Positions 59,042 through 64,000 of a DNA stretch of 64,000 nt are shown here, in pieces. The stretch covers positions 3,286,001 through 3,350,000 of the forward strand of contig NZ_LT629755.1 of the NCBI RefSeq assembly GCF_900104685.1, written 5' to 3'. Every line of letters starts with the position of its first letter. The first letter of the stretch is position 1. The DNA is from Agromyces flavus. Lineage in GTDB: Bacteria; Actinomycetota; Actinomycetes; Actinomycetales; Microbacteriaceae. Made by a program: the position numbers and the translations under genes. The notes under the pieces were generated by a model that saw nothing but the letters and a program-made list of their open reading frames with translations, made no database searches and was not told the origin of the DNA.

Positions 59042-60058
59042 GTGCCGGTCATCGACAACGCCGTCTACCGCGACGGACGCCGCGTCGCGAGTCCCGCGAC
59101 GCTCGAGGAGAGCTTCGAGCTCCGCGAGCGGCACGGCGGGTTCTCCTGGATCGGCCTCTACCGTCCGACGGCCGAGGAGCTCGACGCCGTCGCGAACGAG
59201 TTCTCGCTCCACCATCTCGCCGTCGAGGACGCCCGCAAGGGCCACCAGCGCGCGAAGCTCGAACGGTACGGCGACACGCTGTTCGTGGTGCTGAGGCCGG
59301 CGCGCTACCTCGACGCGACCGAGGAGGTCGAGTTCGGCGAGGTCCACCTCTTCGTCGGCCGCGACTTCGCCATCACCATCCGGCGGGCCGAGTCGCCGAA
59401 CCTCTCGCGCGTCCGGAAGCGGCTGGAATCCACGCCCGACCTGCTCGCGCGCGGCTCCGAGGCCGTGCTCTACGCGGTGCTCGACGAGGTCGTCGACGAG
59501 TACGCTCCCGTGCTCGCCGGGCTCGAGAACGACATCGACGAGATCGAGGAGGAGCTCTTCGACGGCGATCCGCAGGTCACCCGCCGCATCTACGACCTCG
59601 CCTCCGAGGTCATGGAGTTCCAGCGCGCCACCCGCCCGCTCGTCGACATGGTGCAGGCGATCGAGCGCGGCTTCGAGAAGTACCAGGTCGACCTCGAGCT
59701 GCAGCGCTACCTCCGCGACGTGCTCGACCACGTCATCCGGGTCGTCGAGCGCGGCGACGGGTTCCGCCAGCTCCTGCAGAACGCGCTCGCCGTGCACTCG
59801 ACGCTCGTCACGCAGCGGCAGAACGACGAGATGCAGCAGCTGACCCAGACCAGCCTCACGCAGAGCGAGGAGGTCAAGAAGATCTCCAGCTGGGCGGCGA
59901 TCATCTTCGCGCCCACGCTCATCGGCACCGTCTACGGCATGAACTTCACCGACATGCCCGAGCTGGACCATCCGCTCGGATATCCGTTCGCACTCGCCGC
60001 GATGGTGCTGTTCGGCGTCACGCTCTACGTGATCTTCAAGCGCCGCAACTGGCTCTAG
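59042..60058 (+). CDS. corA: CorA-family Mg2+/Co2+ transport protein
   Basis: 338 aa. Cytoplasmic alpha/beta N-domain, long stalk helices (about 150-275), then two membrane helices with the pore signature GMNF in VYGMNFTDMPELDHPLGYP (about 300) and a basic C-terminus KRRNWL. Forms a pentameric channel for magnesium. GTG 59042 gives the normal length. The loop after GMNF carries MPEL, the usual CorA sequence. Confidence 0.93.
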   Translation: MPVIDNAVYRDGRRVASPATLEESFELRERHGGFSWIGLYRPTAEELDAVANEFSLHHLAVEDARKGHQRAKLERYGDTLFVVLRPARYLDATEEVEFGEVHLFVGRDFAITIRRAESPNLSRVRKRLESTPDLLARGSEAVLYAVLDEVVDEYAPVLAGLENDIDEIEEELFDGDPQVTRRIYDLASEVMEFQRATRPLVDMVQAIERGFEKYQVDLELQRYLRDVLDHVIRVVERGDGFRQLLQNALAVHSTLVTQRQNDEMQQLTQTSLTQSEEVKKISSWAAIIFAPTLIGTVYGMNFTDMPELDHPLGYPFALAAMVLFGVTLYVIFKRRNWL

Positions 60059-60078
60059 GGCTCGCGCGCCGCGCCGGG

Positions 60079-60084
60079 TAGCGT
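60079..60084 (+). promoter_or_regulatory. -10 hexamer TAGCGT, leaderless promoter
   Basis: TAGCGT, 6 nt, then ATG 60091. Confidence 0.55.
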
Positions 60085-60090
60085 GGCCGC

Positions 60091-60459
60091 ATGACCGAGA
60101 TCACCGACGATCTGCCCGCCCGCCTGCTGCACGAGGAGCATGCCGGATGGCGCGCCATCCTCGCCGGACGCGGCGGCACCCACTACGCCCGCGCGATGAC
60201 GCGCGACGCGCTCATGATCGTCGAGGGCGCGGTGCTCGGTCGAGACGACGTGATGGGCGCCTTCGCGAGCGCCGCGCCATGGGACGCGTACGAGATCCAC
60301 GAGCCCGCCGTCGTGCGCCTCGGCGACCACGCCGGCATCCTCGCGTACCGCGCCGTCGCCCGTCGAGGCGACGACGTCGCGAACCTTCGGATGTCGACGA
60401 CCTACCTCTACGACGACGGCGCGTGGCACGTGGCGGCGCACCAGCAGACGCCCGCCTAG
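60091..60459 (+). CDS. NTF2-like (DUF4440/SnoaL-type) small protein
   Basis: 122 aa cone-shaped NTF2 fold: an N-terminal helix pair (LLHEEHAGWRAILAGRGG), ARAMTRDALMIVEGAVLG with the beginning of the beta-sheet, and the C-terminal strands LRMSTTYLYDDGAWHVAAHQQTPA (core STTYLYDDGAWHVAAHQQ), typical of DUF4440 proteins. No catalytic residues can be assigned. Stands alone between CorA and the convergent YhgE operon. Confidence 0.82.
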   Translation: MTEITDDLPARLLHEEHAGWRAILAGRGGTHYARAMTRDALMIVEGAVLGRDDVMGAFASAAPWDAYEIHEPAVVRLGDHAGILAYRAVARRGDDVANLRMSTTYLYDDGAWHVAAHQQTPA

Positions 60460-60479
60460 CGGCATCCGCCGGCTCGCCA

Positions 60480-62339
60480 TCACCCGATCAGGCTCGGCTG
60501 CAGGTCGCGCAGGGTGCGGAAGTGCGTCATGCGCGTGACGCCGATCGCCGCGACCACGAATGCCGCGCCGAGCCACGCCACGAGCACCAGCGAGTCGGCT
60601 CCGGCCCGGCCGAGGTCGCCGCCGTACATGACCTGCCGCATCGCGTCGACCACGTACCCCATGGGCAGCACCTGGTGCAGCGCCGCGAGCGGTGCGGGCA
60701 GGGTCTGCCACGGGAACGTGCCGCCGGCCGTGACCAGCTGCAGCACCATGAGCACGAGGCCGAGGAACTGCCCGACCGAGCCGAGCCACACGTTGAGGGC
60801 GAGGATGATCGCGGCGTACGTCGCCGACGCGAGCAGCATCACGCCGAGGGTGGCGACAGGATGGCTCATGGGAAACCCGAGCGTGACGGCGAGCACCAGG
60901 AACAGCGCCCCCATCTGCACCGCGCCGAGCGCGGCCGGCGTCAACCAGCCCGCGAGCGTGATCCGGACCGGGGAGTGCAGCGCGGTGACCGCACGTCGCG
61001 AGACCGGCTTCACGATGAGGAAGAGCGCGTAGATGCCGATCCAGCCCGCGAGTGCGGCGAAGAACGGCGCGAGCCCGGCGCCGTAGCTGCCGGCGCTGGC
61101 GACCGAGTCGGTCTCGAGGGCGATGGGATCCGCGATCGTGGACGCCTGCGCGTCGCGCGTGGCCTGGTCGGTGTCGGGAATCGCCGCGGCGCCGTCGGCG
61201 AGCCCGTCGTGGAGCTCGCCGGCGCCTGCCTCGAGCTGCGCGAGCCCGGATTCGAGCGCGCCCGCGCCCTCCTGCAGGCGTGCGGCACCGGTCGACAGTC
61301 GTGCCGCGCCGTCCGCCGCGGTCGACGCCCCGGCCGCGAGCTCTGCGCTGCCGTCGGCCACGCGACGACTGCCGTCGGCGAGCCGGTCGATGTCGCCGAC
61401 GACCTCGTGCACCCGCTCGTTCCCCGTCGCCACGCGTTCGCCGAGGGGATCGAGGCGGGCGAGCACGGCATCGATCGTCGCCGGGTCGACGCCCCGGGCC
61501 GCGAGCTCGTCGGCGACCGCGTGGCGCGCCTCGGGCACCGCCGACGCGGCCTCGTCGACGGCGGCGCCCACGAGGTCGGCGGATGCCGCGAGTTGCGCGT
61601 TCCCGTCGGCGACCTGGGCCGCTCCGCCCGCGAGCTCGGCCGACCCGTCCGCGAGCCGGGCGGTGCCGTCGGCCAGCTCAGCCGATCCGGCGGCCAGGCG
61701 TCGGGCGCCGTCGGTGAGGCGCGCGGCGCCGTCCGTCGCGGTCGCCGCGCCGTCCGCGAGTCGCGACGCGCCGTCGGCCGCGTCGACGAGTGCGCCCCGG
61801 ATCTCGTGGATCGAGTCGAGCAGCATCGACGCCGCCTCCCGGCCGACCTGCTCGGCGACCGCGGCGCGGATCCGCTCGACCGCCTGCTCCCCGATCGTCC
61901 CGGCGAGGGTGCTGGTCGCGTCGTTCGTCGAGAGGACGATCTCGGCCTGGTGCGGGTCGTCGCCCTCGAGCGAGGCGAGCGCCGCCGAGAACTCGGCGGG
62001 CAGCGTGATGGCGAAGTCGTACGTCGCGTCGTCGAGGCCGGCCGCGGCCTCGTCCGATGAGACGCGATGCCAGTCGAAGGCGGCGTCCTCCACGAGCTGG
62101 TCGGCGACCTCGTCGCCGATGTTCCGGGCGGCCTCGCCGTCGGCGGCGATCGCGCCCTCGTCCTCGACCACGAGGGCGACGGGCACGTCGGGGAACCTGG
62201 CGTACGGATCCTGGTTCGCCCACAGGTACAACCCGCCGTAGAGCACGGGCACGGCCAGGAGTGCGAGCAGGGCGAGCACCGACATCCGCGTCGAGGTCAG
62301 GCGGCGCAGCTCGGCGGCGATCGTCTGCGGCAGCTTCAC
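60480..62339 (-). CDS. YhgE/Pip-family membrane protein
   Basis: 619 aa. One N-terminal membrane helix (MSVLALLALLAVPVLYGGLYL, core LALLALLAVPVLYGGLY), a long outside region with dozens of LADG/AADG-type repeats (about 175-400) forming a helical rod, and five or six C-terminal helices (ABC-2-like). Members include the phage receptor Pip, ESX-linked EsaA and YhgE. The GTG at 62339 overlaps the stop of the ATPase-like gene (GTGA). With that partner it would be an ABC-2-type exporter, but the partner lacks ATPase motifs. Confidence 0.88.
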   Translation of the reverse strand: MKLPQTIAAELRRLTSTRMSVLALLALLAVPVLYGGLYLWANQDPYARFPDVPVALVVEDEGAIAADGEAARNIGDEVADQLVEDAAFDWHRVSSDEAAAGLDDATYDFAITLPAEFSAALASLEGDDPHQAEIVLSTNDATSTLAGTIGEQAVERIRAAVAEQVGREAASMLLDSIHEIRGALVDAADGASRLADGAATATDGAARLTDGARRLAAGSAELADGTARLADGSAELAGGAAQVADGNAQLAASADLVGAAVDEAASAVPEARHAVADELAARGVDPATIDAVLARLDPLGERVATGNERVHEVVGDIDRLADGSRRVADGSAELAAGASTAADGAARLSTGAARLQEGAGALESGLAQLEAGAGELHDGLADGAAAIPDTDQATRDAQASTIADPIALETDSVASAGSYGAGLAPFFAALAGWIGIYALFLIVKPVSRRAVTALHSPVRITLAGWLTPAALGAVQMGALFLVLAVTLGFPMSHPVATLGVMLLASATYAAIILALNVWLGSVGQFLGLVLMVLQLVTAGGTFPWQTLPAPLAALHQVLPMGYVVDAMRQVMYGGDLGRAGADSLVLVAWLGAAFVVAAIGVTRMTHFRTLRDLQPSLIG

Positions 62340-63004
62340 GCGAGGCCCCCTGCCGCGAGCGCGGACTCGTCGTCCTCGTCCGCGAGGTCGGCGCCGTGCA
62401 GCCGGTCGAGCAGGTCGGATGCGGCGATGGCCGCGGCCGAGGCGTCGCCGGCGATCACGAGCACCGCGACGCCGCGGTCGGCCAGTCGCTGCGCCATCCG
62501 CCACCACTCGTCGGGCGGTCCGCCATGGCGGTCGGGCGAGACGATGACGAGGCCCTCGACTCCGTCGCGCAGCAGCGCGAGCTCCGTGAGCATCCGCAGG
62601 CGCGGTTCGGGGTCGACGTTCGCGATGGGCGTGCGCGCGAGGTTCGCGAGCCCGAACTGGTCGAGCCGGCGGGCCACCGACACGGGATTCGACGGGACGC
62701 CGGCGAACATGAGCTCCTCGGCCGCGACGCCCGCGACCGTCACGTTCGGCGCCGGATCGGAGACGTCGGGCGCGTCGACGAGCGCGACGCGGCGGCGGAG
62801 TCCCGCGGCATCCGTTCGACCGTCGATCTCGACGGCGCCGGCGTCGGGTCGCATCCGGCCCGACGCGAGCAGGCCGAGCACGGTCGGCCGCTGCTGGGTC
62901 TCGGCGGTCGCGAGCGTCGCGCGGCCCGATTCGAACGCGATGGTGGTGGCGGGCAGGGCGCGGCCCCGGCGTCCTTTCGAGACGCCGTGGAGTTCGATCC
63001 TCAT
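62336..63004 (-). CDS. degenerate ABC ATPase-like protein paired with YhgE
   Basis: 222 aa. Begins like an ABC ATPase (MRIELHGVSKGRRGRAL...) and keeps the general order of strands (GLLASGRMRPDAGAVEIDGR; RRRVALVDAPDVSDPAPNVTV). The P-loop position (33-41) reads TAETQQRPT, with no Gly-rich loop or Lys. There is no LSGGQ signature, and the Walker B place reads LVIVSPDRHG with Ser for the Asp. It is therefore probably catalytically dead. Such proteins accompany YhgE genes in several actinobacteria as I recall. ATGA overlap with the TetR gene and GTGA with YhgE. Confidence 0.68.
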   Translation of the reverse strand: MRIELHGVSKGRRGRALPATTIAFESGRATLATAETQQRPTVLGLLASGRMRPDAGAVEIDGRTDAAGLRRRVALVDAPDVSDPAPNVTVAGVAAEELMFAGVPSNPVSVARRLDQFGLANLARTPIANVDPEPRLRMLTELALLRDGVEGLVIVSPDRHGGPPDEWWRMAQRLADRGVAVLVIAGDASAAAIAASDLLDRLHGADLADEDDESALAAGGLA

Positions 63005-63639
63005 GGTTCCTCGACGAGTTCCGGGGTGGTGGCGATGAGCCGGTCGGCCTCGCGCCAGGACAGGCCTGCCGTGCCGAGCACGGCGAGCATGACGAGCCGG
63101 CGACCCTCGGCGTCGGGCAGGTCGTGGCGCGCGGCCTCGGCGAGCACGCTGAGCGCCGATTCCTCGATCAGGCGTGCGAGCACGGGCGGGCGGATGTCGC
63201 CGCGCACCGTTCCATCGGCGACGCCGCGCGCGACGAACTCGGCGAGCCGATCGCGCACGGGGGCGAGGGCCTGGGCGGCGCGCTCGACGTACGGCTGCCG
63301 CAGCGCCACCTGCGCGAGGAGGCGCACGTGCTCGATCGCATCCCACAGGCGCGCACCGAGCAGCGCGATCGCGGCGGGCGCGTCGGCGTGGTCGGTCGCG
63401 CTCGCGGTCGCGACGAGGCGATGCGCGCCGCGTTGGATGAGCGCGACGATGAGCTCGTCGCGGTTGGCGAAGTGGCCGTAGAGCGCGCGGCGGCTGAGGC
63501 CCGCGTCGGCGGCGATGGTCTCGAGCGAGGCATCGGGCGATGCGGCGAGCGCGGTGACGGCGGCGGTGAGCAGGGATTCGCGGTTCTCCGCCGCGTCCCG
63601 ACGTCGAGCGCGACGGCCCGCGTCGGCGACGGACGGCAT
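63001..63639 (-). CDS. TetR-family repressor of the YhgE operon
   Basis: 212 aa. HTH at residues about 18-62 (RESLLTAAVTALAASPDASLETIAADAGLSRRALYGHF, core LETIAADAGLSRRALYGHF). First gene of a three-gene unit, TetR / degenerate ATPase / YhgE, all overlapping by ATGA or GTGA. Its leaderless promoter carries a perfect TetR operator, so the operon is likely self-repressed and induced by an unknown small molecule, perhaps an exported compound. Confidence 0.9.
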   Translation of the reverse strand: MPSVADAGRRARRRDAAENRESLLTAAVTALAASPDASLETIAADAGLSRRALYGHFANRDELIVALIQRGAHRLVATASATDHADAPAAIALLGARLWDAIEHVRLLAQVALRQPYVERAAQALAPVRDRLAEFVARGVADGTVRGDIRPPVLARLIEESALSVLAEAARHDLPDAEGRRLVMLAVLGTAGLSWREADRLIATTPELVEEP

Positions 63640-63645
63640 GCGATG

Positions 63646-63651
63646 ATCCTA
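63646..63651 (-). promoter_or_regulatory. -10 hexamer TAGGAT, leaderless promoter of the TetR operon
   Basis: TAGGAT, 6 nt, then ATG 63639 on the minus strand. Confidence 0.6.
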
Positions 63652-63659
63652 CGCGGAAA

Positions 63660-63677
63660 TTGCACAGCGGTGTGCAA
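63660..63677. promoter_or_regulatory. TetR operator TTGCACA-GCGG-TGTGCAA
   Basis: Perfect 7-bp arms around 4 nt, 8 bp upstream of the -10 hexamer, covering the -35 region. Confidence 0.75.
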
Positions 63678-63745
63678 GTTCGCACGAACGCGCAGCCGAC
63701 TCCCAGCGAGGCTCGTGACGCAGGGCCGCGGGGGCGGCGGGGCCG

Positions 63746-64000
63746 CTACTGCAGCGCCGACGTCAGGCGCGCGATCCCGTCGAGGAACGTCGCGCTCGCG
63801 GGTTCGCGGTCCCACTCCTCGAGCGTGAGCTCTCGGCCGAGCTCGCGGTACTTCGCCTCGACCTCGCGCATGTCGGCCACGAACGACGCGCCGCGGACGA
63901 GCAGGGTGACCTCGAAGTTCAGGGCGAAGGATCGGATGTCCATGTTGCTCGATCCGATGACCGCGACGTCGTCGTCGATCGAGAGGTGCTTCGAGTGCAG
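63746..64000 (-). CDS. phospholipase D-domain protein, cardiolipin-synthase-like (N-terminus outside window)
   Basis: The last 84 or so residues are visible. The second HKD motif is complete, HSKHLSIDDD (H-x-K-x4-D), followed by VAVIGSSNMDIRSFALNFE, the usual ending of bacterial cardiolipin synthase. The gene then has ELTLEEWDREP and a short tail. It joins two phosphatidylglycerols, or PG with CDP-diacylglycerol, in the membrane. The open frame runs off the window end, so length, N-terminal helices and promoter are not visible. Confidence 0.9.
   Translation of the reverse strand: MHSKHLSIDDDVAVIGSSNMDIRSFALNFEVTLLVRGASFVADMREVEAKYRELGRELTLEEWDREPASATFLDGIARLTSALQ

Overview
The window is chromosomal DNA from a very GC-rich actinobacterium. 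GTG starts, ATGA/GTGA start-stop overlaps, strong third-position G/C, a septum-formation family protein and an F420 economy all fit a Microbacteriaceae-like actinomycete (Agromyces/Leifsonia/Microbacterium type). The genus is an inference; there is no rRNA gene to settle it. I see no tRNA or rRNA gene, CRISPR array, insertion sequence, prophage or replication origin, and coding density is about 95%.

Layout. 1-2.8 kb: exonuclease III (cut by the window edge), a secreted cell-wall-binding-repeat protein and a DUF6328 membrane protein. 2.9-7 kb: an F420 operon (cofE, an FGD-like LLM oxidoreductase, cofC with an unusual internal tandem repeat, F420-dependent glucose-6-phosphate dehydrogenase). 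7-18 kb: gamma-glutamyltransferase, a LolA-like protein with an ABC-2 exporter, a methyltransferase, an erythromycin-esterase-family protein, a PPOX flavoprotein coupled to a P-loop-less uridine-kinase relative, and a large secreted DMFase-like protein with cell-wall-binding repeats. 18.2-24.5 kb: an ABC importer of the type proposed to carry F420-0, next to cofD, an alcohol dehydrogenase and another LLM oxidoreductase. 24.6-28.9 kb: an EF-G2 paralogue, a RibD-like reductase and a MocR regulator.

29.1-39.4 kb is one coherent catabolic locus: beta-ureidopropionase, dihydropyrimidinase, an LLM oxidoreductase, a four-gene NitT/TauT/ThiXYZ-type importer, a class III aminotransferase and a CoA-acylating (methyl)malonate-semialdehyde dehydrogenase. 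It is flanked by a MocR and a GntR/FCD regulator. Together these can take a dihydropyrimidine or hydantoin through an N-carbamoyl amino acid and beta-alanine to acetyl-CoA. No canonical dihydropyrimidine dehydrogenase is present, so the LLM enzyme is the candidate reductase or oxygenase. 40-46 kb: CinA, enoyl-CoA hydratase, LysR with a 39-aa divergent protein, and two tandem ThrE exporters. 46-52 kb: pyrE, the septum-formation protein, ribokinase and nucleoside hydrolase, then a twin pair of microproteins and a NUDIX hydrolase. 52-64 kb: a HAD phosphatase, a UBP-zinc-finger protein coupled to a cNMP-domain/thioredoxin-reductase-like fusion, mntR and mntH with two clear operators, an rRNA/tRNA methyltransferase, TetR, CorA, an NTF2-like protein, a TetR/degenerate-ABC/YhgE operon with a perfect TetR operator, and the end of a cardiolipin-synthase-like gene.

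Two genome-scale patterns stand out. At least sixteen genes carry a TAnnnT hexamer exactly 6 or 7 nt before an ATG/GTG, the signature of leaderless transcription. The words GGATGC and GCATCC recur in both orientations inside genes, forcing GAT and GCA codons that are otherwise rare here. A related palindrome (arms like GCAGTCCACCACG) occurs three times at gene ends.
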